A stretch of 18,204 bases of DNA from Actinobacteria bacterium RBG_16_64_13 (GTDB taxonomy: Bacteria > Actinomycetota > Thermoleophilia > RBG-16-64-13): the NCBI GenBank assembly GCA_001768675.1, contig MELN01000025.1, positions 225 through 18,428 of the forward strand, in the 5' to 3' direction. The position numbers and the translations under genes were made by a program. Of the stretch, positions 1-6,760 are shown one piece after another. The number at the start of each line of letters is the position of its first letter. Within the stretch, counting starts at the first letter, position 1. Below the pieces are notes generated by a model that ran no database searches, was not told the origin of the DNA, and saw only the letters and a list, made by a program, of their open reading frames with translations.

Positions 1-66
1 CCGTCAGTCCGGGTACTCCTTGAGAAACGCGGAAGTTCTCCGCCATTTCGAGGAGGAAGCTCAAGG

Positions 67-1125
67 ATGGACCGTTCACACGTCAAGAGCAGGAGTTTGC
101 GGTCGCGCCGGGTCGGCCCATGGAAGCGCGTCCCTGTCGTGGTGCTACTGGCATTCGCATTGGTGCTCATCATGGTCGCGGTCGCGCTGGCCGCCTTCGC
201 CGACGTGCCGGCCGGCCACCCCTACAGTCAGGCGATCGAAGACCTATCGAATCGTGGCATCATCAACGGGTTCCCCGACGGCTCGTTCAAGCCCGACAAC
301 CCGGTCACCCGGCAGCAGTTCGCGAAAATGATCGTGCTGACCCTCGGCCTGCCCGTTAGCGAGAGCAACGTGGTGCCGTTCACCGACGTGCAGATTGACG
401 GTTTTGCCGACCCATTCTACCCGGACAACTACATAGCGGTCGCTGCCGCGAACGGCATCACGAACGGGACGAGCCCAAGCACGTTCTCGCCGAGTGCGAA
501 CATAACCCGCGCCCAGGTGGTGACGATGATCGTCCGCGGGGCCCAGAACACGCTACCGGCGGGAACGTTGGCCACGCCTCCGGCCGGCTACACAGGTTCG
601 CTGCCCAACTTCGGCGGCGTCCATGCGCCAAACTTGCGTGTGGCTGAATTCAATGGGCTTACCGCCGGCCTGCAGGGGTTCGGCGCTTCTTGGGACCCGC
701 TCCAACCCGCTTCTCGGGGCGAGGTCGCCCAGATGCTCTCGAGCCTGCTGGCCCTTATGCCCTCGCCTGGGTCAACCACCACCACTTCGGGTTCGACCAC
801 GACGACGTCCACGTCGACCACGACGTCTTCTTCCACGACCACGACGTCGTCATCGACCACGACCACCACCGATGATTCCGCCAACCGGGTGATAATCAAG
901 GACTTCGCTTTCGCGCCCGCCACACTCACCGTGCCCGTTGGCGCCTCCGTGACCTGGAGAAACGACGACGGCTTCACGCACACCGTGACGGCCGATGGCG
1001 GCTCCTTCTCGAGCGGCATCCTTGCTCCCGGAGCTACCTTCAGCCACACTTTCAACAGCGCAGGGACGTTCCCATATCACTGCGGCTTACACGCCTTCAT
1101 GTCTGGGACTATCACAGTGCAATGA
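67..1125 (+). CDS. Secreted SLH-domain protein with C-terminal cupredoxin (type-1 copper) domain
   Basis: A 352-residue exported surface protein. The start is set by AGGAGG at 51-56, 10 bases before the ATG. A basic n-region (to about residue 21) and a hydrophobic segment (22-44) form a signal peptide or anchor. SLH repeats lie at about 45-90, 103-155 and 190-230 (VTRQQFAKM and SRGEVAQM motifs); in known S-layer proteins such repeats bind secondary cell-wall polymer. A Thr/Ser-only linker (236-268) leads to a plastocyanin/amicyanin-like domain (about 272-352) with all four expected copper ligands visible: H305, C339, H342 and M345 in an HCGLHAFM-like context (C-x2-H-x2-M). Seen: domains and ligands. 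Inferred: a copper electron-transfer or copper-binding site tethered outside the cell. The SLH block resembles that of the protein at 16502-18172. The next gene converges on it with a 9-base gap. Confidence 0.9.
   Translation: MDRSHVKSRSLRSRRVGPWKRVPVVVLLAFALVLIMVAVALAAFADVPAGHPYSQAIEDLSNRGIINGFPDGSFKPDNPVTRQQFAKMIVLTLGLPVSESNVVPFTDVQIDGFADPFYPDNYIAVAAANGITNGTSPSTFSPSANITRAQVVTMIVRGAQNTLPAGTLATPPAGYTGSLPNFGGVHAPNLRVAEFNGLTAGLQGFGASWDPLQPASRGEVAQMLSSLLALMPSPGSTTTTSGSTTTTSTSTTTSSSTTTTSSSTTTTTDDSANRVIIKDFAFAPATLTVPVGASVTWRNDDGFTHTVTADGGSFSSGILAPGATFSHTFNSAGTFPYHCGLHAFMSGTITVQ
772..870 (+). repeat. Thr/Ser low-complexity linker repeat in the SLH-cupredoxin gene
   Basis: Imperfect tandem ACC/ACG/TCG/TCC codons encode about 33 consecutive Thr and Ser residues (residues 236-268). 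The period is trinucleotide, with recurring CCACGACGTC-like units, so slippage could change its length. It separates the SLH block from the copper domain and is probably an extended, possibly O-glycosylated spacer (inference). It stays in frame and is not a CRISPR or mobile repeat. Confidence 0.8.
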
Positions 1126-1134
1126 CAACCGCGC

Positions 1135-1494
1135 CTAGCGGCAGAAACCCACGACAGGCATGTAGTATTTCGGCTCCAGCATCGAGAGCGCCCTTTTGAC
1201 TTCGGCGCTCGGGTCGCCAAGAACGATCGCCTCCAGTAGGGGCGAGATAGTCAACATCTGCCCGATCTTCGGGCCGATACTCGCAAAGTGGGTGAGGAAA
1301 GCCTCCGAGTCACGATAGTACTCGTTCAGATAGCACTCGGAGCCGTCCTCGTTCACGAACCACTCGTACCCCAGCGTCCCGGGCTCCTCCGCTTGCGTGC
1401 AAGAGGTGAACTCCTCGGCAAGCTTCCTGAAGTCATAGATCTTGCCGACGTTGATGCCTTGTCGGATGATCAGTCGAAATGATCCATCAGCCAT
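1135..1494 (-). CDS. Small ABM-like (dimeric alpha/beta-barrel) protein, putative quinol monooxygenase family
   Basis: A 119-residue soluble protein. The first strand (residues 4-11), the helix rich in E and F after GKIYDFRKLAEEF, the central GTLGYEWFVNEDGSECYLNEYYRDSEAF-type segment (shown only in part: GYEWF, ECYLNEYY) and the helix of a serum-acid-like SEAFLTHF run match the ferredoxin-like fold of antibiotic-biosynthesis-monooxygenase (ABM) domains, which are usually 95-120 residues. The start ATG at 1494 has AAGGAG 7 bases upstream on the minus strand. Family assignment rests on the strand/helix pattern and the conserved aromatic-acidic core. The substrate is unknown, and many ABM proteins have no known enzyme activity. 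It is the most distal gene of a minus-strand set with the DUF2769-type and MDR genes, with 50 bases to the former. Confidence 0.6.
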   Translation of the reverse strand: MADGSFRLIIRQGINVGKIYDFRKLAEEFTSCTQAEEPGTLGYEWFVNEDGSECYLNEYYRDSEAFLTHFASIGPKIGQMLTISPLLEAIVLGDPSAEVKRALSMLEPKYYMPVVGFCR

Positions 1495-1544
1495 GGGGTC
1501 GCTCCTTGATAGGGGGTTGCTCGCACCTTAGCATCGCTGGACTT

Positions 1545-1766
1545 CTATCTGGGCCCTTCTTCGGCGGCCCCGGCAGCGCAGTAGTAGCCGTCTGTGAGGC
1601 CGTACTTCCCGAAGAGAGAGCAGCTTTCGCAGATGCACCCCCTCTTGGCGATCCCTTTCGCGCTCTTGCCTCTTGCACAGAACACGTTACCTTCGGCCGG
1701 GAAGGACGGACACCCGCCGCAGATACAGCGAGACGCGTTCTCAGGCGTATCAGGCACCTTGCTCAC
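1545..1766 (-). CDS. Small Cys-rich protein, DUF2769 type
   Basis: 73 residues with eight cysteines in two matching half-motifs: C14-x-C16-x2-C19 followed by C30, and C44-x-C46-x2-C49 followed by C63. This duplicated CxCxxC...C pattern and the GGCPSFP / FCARGKS context resemble DUF2769 proteins, found mainly in anaerobic archaea and bacteria. No function is established. Metal or Fe-S binding is a reasonable inference from the cysteine arrangement. The start is GTG (1764-1766), supported by AAGGAGG 6 bases upstream; no better in-frame ATG exists. Too short for strong statistics, but the symmetric cysteines and strong Shine-Dalgarno make it a real gene. The next gene upstream (MDR) ends 71 bases away; nothing else is seen in that gap. 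Confidence 0.7.
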   Translation of the reverse strand: MSKVPDTPENASRCICGGCPSFPAEGNVFCARGKSAKGIAKRGCICESCSLFGKYGLTDGYYCAAGAAEEGPR

Positions 1767-1837
1767 TGGACTCCTCCTTGGCTAGATCGCCGTCCCAGCC
1801 CGTGTTCCCCGACCGGCTCAGCGGTTAAACGCGGAGG

Positions 1838-2833
1838 TCAACCCTCCGTGCGCAGTATCAACTTGCCCAGCACTTCGCCGGACTCGATCATCTCGTGAGC
1901 CCGTGCCGCTTGGCTCAACGGCAGCACCTTGAAGATGGGCGGCTTCAACCTGCCGTCCGCCATCAGAGCCAGGACTTGGCGCTTAACCTCCCTGAACCCT
2001 TCGGGATCGGTGTCGTGCACGTGTATAGAGAAGTATCTGATCCCGTAGCAATATTCGCACCGGCTCTGCAGGATGTGGACGATCTCCCTGTCTTCCGGAT
2101 AGCCGCCCAGGTAATTGTAGAGGATGATCTGACCGTAGGTGGACAGCATGTCGAACTGCCGGCAGAACTCAGGACCGGCCACCTGGTCGTACACGTAGTC
2201 CACGCCTCGGCCGCCTGTCAAACCCTTTACCGCCTCCACGTCGTTCTGCCTCTTGTAGTTGAAGGCGTCTCTTACTCCGAGGCCGCGCAGGTAGTCGCAT
2301 TTCTCGTCGGTGCTGGCGCTGGCGATGACGCTCATGTTCTTGAGTCGCGCCAGTTGGATGACCGCGGTGCCCACGCCACCCGCTGCTCCACCGATATACA
2401 GGGTCTGGCCCTCTCTGGCGTCGACGATCTGGTTGAGGAGACCCCAGGCCACGAAGTAGTTGAAAGCCGTGGCGGCGATGTCGAAATCGATCCCTTCCGG
2501 CATCTCCACGACGTCATCGGCGCTGACGGCCATATACTCGGTATAGGTGCCGTAGCAGGCCATATGCAAGACGTGGACCGGCTGGCCGATGGTGAACCCG
2601 CCGACCCCGGGTCCCAAGGCCAAGATGCGGCCGGCCCCCTCATATCCCAAGGTCACCGGGAACGGACAGGTCAGCCACTGACATCGCCCGGTGCGTACCC
2701 GCCAGTCGGCCTTGCAGACGCCGGCAGTGGCCATCTTGACCAACACCTGGCCTTCACCGGCGGTCGGCATGGGCAGGTCGACGTACTGCAGCACTTCCGG
2801 TCCGCCGAACTTCTGGAATACCACTGCCTTCAT
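1838..2833 (-). CDS. NADPH:quinone oxidoreductase-like MDR dehydrogenase (zinc-independent)
   Basis: A 331-residue medium-chain dehydrogenase/reductase. The N-terminal GroES-like domain (1-115) has the family's KFGGPEVL and GYEGAGRI segments. The Rossmann domain carries the nucleotide-binding run GGAAGGVGTA (148-157), and the C-terminus has the usual HEMIESGEVLGKLIL ending. It lacks the four-cysteine structural zinc lobe of zinc alcohol dehydrogenases, placing it in the quinone oxidoreductase/crotonyl-CoA-reductase-like branch, which reduces quinones or enones with NADPH. The exact substrate cannot be read from sequence. GAGGAGG lies just upstream of the ATG on the minus strand. It diverges from the MBL gene across about 146 bases and probably leads a minus-strand unit with the DUF2769-type and ABM-like genes. 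Confidence 0.85.
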   Translation of the reverse strand: MKAVVFQKFGGPEVLQYVDLPMPTAGEGQVLVKMATAGVCKADWRVRTGRCQWLTCPFPVTLGYEGAGRILALGPGVGGFTIGQPVHVLHMACYGTYTEYMAVSADDVVEMPEGIDFDIAATAFNYFVAWGLLNQIVDAREGQTLYIGGAAGGVGTAVIQLARLKNMSVIASASTDEKCDYLRGLGVRDAFNYKRQNDVEAVKGLTGGRGVDYVYDQVAGPEFCRQFDMLSTYGQIILYNYLGGYPEDREIVHILQSRCEYCYGIRYFSIHVHDTDPEGFREVKRQVLALMADGRLKPPIFKVLPLSQAARAHEMIESGEVLGKLILRTEG

Positions 2834-2917
2834 GGCGCATCGTCCTCCTCAACGGCATGTTCCCGCCTGAAGCGCCGTAGCGCAAGGCGGCTCGTCCGAG
2901 GGGCGCCTCGCCACATG

Positions 2918-2946
2918 TTGACACGTTGATGAGCGGTCACTAAGGT
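2918..2946 (+). promoter_or_regulatory. Sigma-70-type promoter for the MBL-AOR1-dehydrogenase operon
   Basis: TTGACA (2918-2923), a 17-base spacer, then TAAGGT (2941-2946) fits a housekeeping promoter: consensus -35, and -10 matching at the three most conserved positions. Transcription would start near 2953. That places the ATG at 2947 at or before the start of the mRNA and favours the downstream GTG at 2980. The -35 box sits in an imperfect palindrome, ACATGT-TG-ACACGT (2914-2927), a possible operator. Confidence 0.5.
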
Positions 2947-2979
2947 ATGGCGAACGCCAGTCTCGCGAAAGGATGTCGA

Positions 2980-3906
2980 GTGTCCCTGCGCTACAGGGTC
3001 TTTCTCCATAGTTACCTCGGCTTCTACAGCACTTCCACGCTGTTCTACGGCGAGCGGGACGCTATCCTGATCGACGCTTCCCAGCTTCTGAGCGACGCGC
3101 ACAGCCTGGTGGCTGAGCTCATCCCCATGCGGAGGAATCTCACCCACATCTACGTCTCCCACTTCCACCCCGATCACCATTTCGGCCTTGGCGTGCTGGC
3201 GCAGGCTTTCCCCCGCGCCAAGATCGTCGCGCTCCCGAGCGTGGTCAGCGACATCGTGTTCACTTCGAGCGACAAACTGGACACGTGGTCGATCGACCGC
3301 TTCGGGCCCGACACGCCGCTCAAGACGACCATACCGATGCCCATGGCCGAGCCCCGCTTGGAACTCGAAGGAGCCGAGATCCTCGTCTCCGACGACTGGG
3401 AGGGGGATAGCGTCAACAACTCCGCGGTCTGGGTGCCGTCGCTACGGACTCTTTGCGCCACCGACATTGCTTTTGACGATTGGAACGTCTGGTTCATCGA
3501 GAGCAACGTCGAGCGGCGGGTCAAGTGGCGGACGGCGCTGGACAGGCTGAAGGAGTACGATGCCCGAGTAGTGATCCCCGGACACGGGAGCGAGATGACC
3601 ATCGAGATCCTGGAGCGAGTGGCGGAGGAGCCTTCTCTCGAGTACACTTCGTGCGTCGATTGGACGCGGGAGTACATCGACTTCTACGAGGATGTGTACG
3701 CCTCGGCTACCACCGGCACGGAGCTGGCCGCGCGCATAAGAGCCCGTTACCCGGATGTGAAGGGCAACGACTTCACCATCGACTGGCTGGCCCAGCTATT
3801 GTTCCCTCAGAGTTGCCCCGATTGGTTCACCCCGCTCCCCGGCGAGCCGGGAAAGATCTTCTTGAACCCCTTCGGTCATTACGACGGCGATCCGCCGCGA
3901 GAATAG
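2980..3906 (+). CDS. Metallo-beta-lactamase-fold hydrolase
   Basis: 308 residues from the chosen GTG; an in-frame ATG at 2947 would add 11 residues but lacks a Shine-Dalgarno and lies at the predicted transcription start. The GTG has AAAGGA (2968-2973) 6 bases upstream. The metal-binding HxHxDH motif is present (H61, H63, D65, H66), as are the bridging Asp region (TDIAFDD, D162) and the C-terminal PGHG (H202). The third histidine, normally in a GHTPGS-type loop, appears replaced: the aligned segment reads EGDSVNNSAVW, with Asp at the expected position. The family includes glyoxalase II, lactonases and flavodiiron proteins; length and C-terminal extension (about 210-308) do not single one out. 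It is the first gene of an operon, ending 17 bases before the AOR start. Confidence 0.85.
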   Translation: MSLRYRVFLHSYLGFYSTSTLFYGERDAILIDASQLLSDAHSLVAELIPMRRNLTHIYVSHFHPDHHFGLGVLAQAFPRAKIVALPSVVSDIVFTSSDKLDTWSIDRFGPDTPLKTTIPMPMAEPRLELEGAEILVSDDWEGDSVNNSAVWVPSLRTLCATDIAFDDWNVWFIESNVERRVKWRTALDRLKEYDARVVIPGHGSEMTIEILERVAEEPSLEYTSCVDWTREYIDFYEDVYASATTGTELAARIRARYPDVKGNDFTIDWLAQLLFPQSCPDWFTPLPGEPGKIFLNPFGHYDGDPPRE

Positions 3907-3923
3907 GAAGGAGCGTATCGACC

Positions 3924-5786
3924 ATGACTAATGGTTACGCCGGAAAGCTGCTCTTCGTAGACCTGACCTCCGGCACGATCACCGAGGAGACGCCCGATGG
4001 GGGCTTCTACCGCAGCGTCATCGGCGGAACGGGGATGGGCGCGAAGGTGCTTGTGGATCGCATGAAGCCCGGCGCCGATGCTTTGGGCCCGGACAACATG
4101 CTGGGCTTCGCGACAGGGCCCCTCACCGCCACGGGAGTATACGGCGGGGGAAGGTTCATGGTGACGACGAAATCGCCCCTCACCGGTGGCTGGGCCGACT
4201 CCAACTCCGGGGGCACCTGGGGCCCGACTCTCAAGATGGCCGGATACGACGGCGTCTTCTTCTCCGGCGCGTCCGAACGGCCCGTGGCGCTGGTCGTCGA
4301 TGCCGGTCGGGCCCGGCTCATCGACGCGTCCAAGCTGTGGGGTAAGGACACCTACGAGACCGACGACATGCTGCAGGCTGAGCTGGGCGACCCAGGCAGC
4401 TGGGTCATCTCGTGCATAGGACCCGCGGGCGAGGCGTGCTCGCGTCTGGCAGGGATCGTCAACGAAAAGGGGCGGATCGCGGCGCGCTCGGGCGTGGGTG
4501 CGGTCATGGGTTCCAAGAAGCTCAAGGCAATCGCCTTGCGGCCAGAGAAGGGCGCCCGCATCCCCGTTGCCGACAAGGAAGGCCTGAAGGCCGTCCAGAA
4601 GGACTACCTGGCGCTCATCAAGGGGAGCAACTTCCTGAGCGGGCTCACCGCCGCCGGCACCGGCGGAGGAGTGAGCTTTCTCATCTCCATCGGCGACTGC
4701 CCCACCAGCAACTGGGCGGCAACCGGCACAGACGCGCTGCCCACCGGCGGCAATCTCGACACCCCCAATATGGACATCTACAAACTGAAGCCGTACGGCT
4801 GTCACGCCTGCCCGGTGCGGTGCGGCGCTCTGGTGCGCATCCCCGATGGTCCGTACGCCAGCCAGGACGAGACGCACCGGCCCGAGTACGAGACGTTGGC
4901 CGCCCTCGGGTCCCTGTGCCGCAACGACAGCGCCGAGGCCGTCGTCCGGGCCAACGAGATCTGCAACCGTTACGGCATCGACACCATCAGCGTCGGCGGG
5001 ACCATCGCCTTTGCTACCGAATGCTACGAGAGCGGACTCATCACGCGCGCCGACACCGGTGGGCTCGAACTGAACTGGGGGAACTCGGCGGCCGTCGTCG
5101 CCCTGACCGAGCAGATGGCCAAAAGAGAAGGGTTTGGAGCGGTCCTGGCCGACGGGTCCAAACGCGCAGCGGAGCAGATCGGGCGGGGGAGCGAGAAATT
5201 CGCCATGCATGTGGGCGGCCGCGAGCTACCCCTGCACGACCCTCGGATGAACCCCGCGATGGGCGTCTTCTATATCGCCGACGCCACGCCCTCCCAGCAC
5301 TGCGGACCTCAGGGCATGGGCATACTCGACCAGGGAGCCCCCTTGGGGTCCGATCCGCTGCTTCAGTCGAACTCGGCCGGCCCCTTCGGCGATTACGACA
5401 AGAAGGGCGATCTGTACGTGAAGGGTGCCGCTCACTGGCAGCTTCTCAGTTCTGCCGGGCTCTGCTCTCTCTATGCCCAGTTCGACGCCCCCCCGGTGGT
5501 GGAGCTCTTGCGACCGGTCACCGGATGGGATATGGACTGGGCTGAAGGCCTCACAGTAGGCCGGCGGATCCTGGCGCTGCGCCAGGCGTTCAACGTCAGG
5601 GAGGGTCTGGGGCCGGACGACTTCCAGTTTCCGAAGAGATTAGAGGAACCCATAAGCGCCGGTCCCGCTGTGGGAACGAGTGTGCCTTTTGCCGAGATGC
5701 GCAAGGACTACTTCAAAGCCATGGGTTGGGATCCACAGACCGGCGCGCCGACCGCCCAGACACTGCGGGACCTCGCCATCGCGTGA
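3924..5786 (+). CDS. Tungsten-dependent aldehyde:ferredoxin oxidoreductase family protein (AOR 1)
   Basis: 620 residues, normal for the family, from ATG 3924 with AAGGAG (3908-3913) upstream; longer upstream readings run through the MBL gene and are rejected. Known members hold a bis-pterin tungsten (or Mo) centre plus one [4Fe-4S] cluster and oxidise aldehydes to acids with ferredoxin. Visible: N-terminal GGTGMGAKVL, GSKKLKAIAL (197-206), the cluster motif C293-x2-C296-x3-C300 with the distant fourth cysteine C514 (SAGLCSLY), and RPEYETLAALG (319-329) in the active-site region. The usual ELPAYDPRG...RGADH block is altered to ELPLHDPRMNP...PSQHCG (434-460), keeping His459 but changing its neighbours. 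A modified substrate pocket is therefore likely. Cytoplasmic. It lies between the MBL gene and a beta-hydroxyacid dehydrogenase; substrate unknown. Confidence 0.93.
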   Translation: MTNGYAGKLLFVDLTSGTITEETPDGGFYRSVIGGTGMGAKVLVDRMKPGADALGPDNMLGFATGPLTATGVYGGGRFMVTTKSPLTGGWADSNSGGTWGPTLKMAGYDGVFFSGASERPVALVVDAGRARLIDASKLWGKDTYETDDMLQAELGDPGSWVISCIGPAGEACSRLAGIVNEKGRIAARSGVGAVMGSKKLKAIALRPEKGARIPVADKEGLKAVQKDYLALIKGSNFLSGLTAAGTGGGVSFLISIGDCPTSNWAATGTDALPTGGNLDTPNMDIYKLKPYGCHACPVRCGALVRIPDGPYASQDETHRPEYETLAALGSLCRNDSAEAVVRANEICNRYGIDTISVGGTIAFATECYESGLITRADTGGLELNWGNSAAVVALTEQMAKREGFGAVLADGSKRAAEQIGRGSEKFAMHVGGRELPLHDPRMNPAMGVFYIADATPSQHCGPQGMGILDQGAPLGSDPLLQSNSAGPFGDYDKKGDLYVKGAAHWQLLSSAGLCSLYAQFDAPPVVELLRPVTGWDMDWAEGLTVGRRILALRQAFNVREGLGPDDFQFPKRLEEPISAGPAVGTSVPFAEMRKDYFKAMGWDPQTGAPTAQTLRDLAIA

Positions 5787-5815
5787 TGCTGCCGCCCGAG
5801 CGAAAGGACCAAGGT

Positions 5816-6724
5816 GTGGGGACGACGATCGGCTTCATCGGGATCGGCCAGATGGGGATCCATATGGCCCGGAGAGTCCAGGCGGCTGGGTTCGGTCTGG
5901 TCGTCAACGACGCGCGGAGAGAAGCCGCCGTTCCCCTGCTTGCCCTGGGCGCCGCGTGGGCCGACACGCCGGCCGCGGTGGCCGAATCCTGCCGGATCGT
6001 CATCACCTGTCTTCCCACCCCTCAGATCGTGGAAGATGTGGTCCTCGGCCCTGGAGGGCTCAAGGAAGCCTGGAGAGACGGTGACATCTACGTCGACATG
6101 AGCACGAACTCCCCGTCCACCGTCCGGCGCATGGCCAAGGAGGCCGCCTCGCGGGGCGTCGCTGTGCTGGATGCGCCCGTGAGCGGAGGCACAAAAGGCG
6201 CCGAGCTTGGGACCCTTACCATCATGGTCGGGGGCGACGCCGCCGCTTTGGAGAAAGTCCGTCCGATGCTCGAGCCGATGTCGGCCAAGATCTTCCACGT
6301 AGGCGTCGTGGGCTGTGGAAACGTGGCGAAGCTCGTCAACAACATGATCGGCCTCGCCTGCAACTCCATCTGCGCCGAAGGACTGGTGCTCGGGGTCAGG
6401 GCCGGCATCGATCCGCGGGTCCTCTACGACCTTATGACCATCAGCACGGCCAACAACTGGAGCCTGCAGCAGTACACACGCACGGTCTTCAGGGGCGATT
6501 TCGCTCCGGGGTTCAAGGTAAGCCTCGCACACAAGGACATGGGTCTCGCCCTTAGTCTGGGTGAGGAGTACGGAGTCCCCTTGCCGGTGGCCCAGGCCGT
6601 GAAGGACGACCTGGCCGCCGCACTCGCCGGAGGTCTGGGCGAGAAAGGCGTCGATGCGGTCATCCTGCCTTTGGAGGCAATGGCAGGGGTCAAAGTACGC
6701 ACTTCTGAAACACCGGCCGAATAG
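5816..6724 (+). CDS. 3-hydroxyisobutyrate dehydrogenase-like beta-hydroxyacid dehydrogenase
   Basis: 302 residues, typical of the family (about 290-300). The start chosen is GTG 5816, with AAAGGA (5803-5808) 7 bases upstream; an ATG at 5786 overlapping the AOR stop would add ten residues with no recognisable Shine-Dalgarno. Visible: Rossmann motif GFIGIGQMG (6-14), the substrate-binding DAPVSGGTKGAELGTL segment (119-134), and the catalytic NVAKLVNNM with K172 and nearby N175/N176. Known members interconvert 3-hydroxyacids and semialdehydes (3-hydroxyisobutyrate, tartronate semialdehyde, and succinic semialdehyde to gamma-hydroxybutyrate) with NAD(P). Being 29 bases behind AOR 1, it may make that enzyme's aldehyde substrate or reduce it (inference). 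Last gene of the plus-strand operon; converges on the amidohydrolase. Confidence 0.9.
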   Translation: MGTTIGFIGIGQMGIHMARRVQAAGFGLVVNDARREAAVPLLALGAAWADTPAAVAESCRIVITCLPTPQIVEDVVLGPGGLKEAWRDGDIYVDMSTNSPSTVRRMAKEAASRGVAVLDAPVSGGTKGAELGTLTIMVGGDAAALEKVRPMLEPMSAKIFHVGVVGCGNVAKLVNNMIGLACNSICAEGLVLGVRAGIDPRVLYDLMTISTANNWSLQQYTRTVFRGDFAPGFKVSLAHKDMGLALSLGEEYGVPLPVAQAVKDDLAAALAGGLGEKGVDAVILPLEAMAGVKVRTSETPAE

Positions 6725-6735
6725 CGCCCAAGTAG

Positions 6736-6760
6736 CGCCTGGCCGGCTAGATCTCAGGCG
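6736..6760. terminator. Possible bidirectional terminator hairpin between convergent operons
   Basis: A perfect 6-bp stem, CGCCTG (6736-6741) with CAGGCG (6755-6760), encloses a 13-base loop that holds a self-complementary GCCGGC. It sits exactly where the two AOR operons converge and overlaps the amidohydrolase stop codon. There is no T-run on either side, so it would be a weak or Rho-assisted terminator. Confidence 0.3.

Noticed and set aside
772..870. Repetitive sequence in the first gene as a CRISPR or mobile repeat
   Set aside because: It is an in-frame trinucleotide-type Thr/Ser linker with no spacers.
1129..1141. CCGC/GCGG hairpin between the SLH-cupredoxin and ABM-like genes as a terminator
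   Set aside because: Only a 4-bp stem with a 5-base loop and no T-run, too weak to call.
2830..3180. 116-residue minus-strand frame upstream of the MDR gene
   Set aside because: Overlaps the MBL coding region and the predicted promoter; no motif and no ribosome site.
3480..3923. Upstream extension of AOR 1 by 148 residues
   Set aside because: Overlaps the MBL gene in another frame; the ATG at 3924 has a good Shine-Dalgarno and gives the normal family length.
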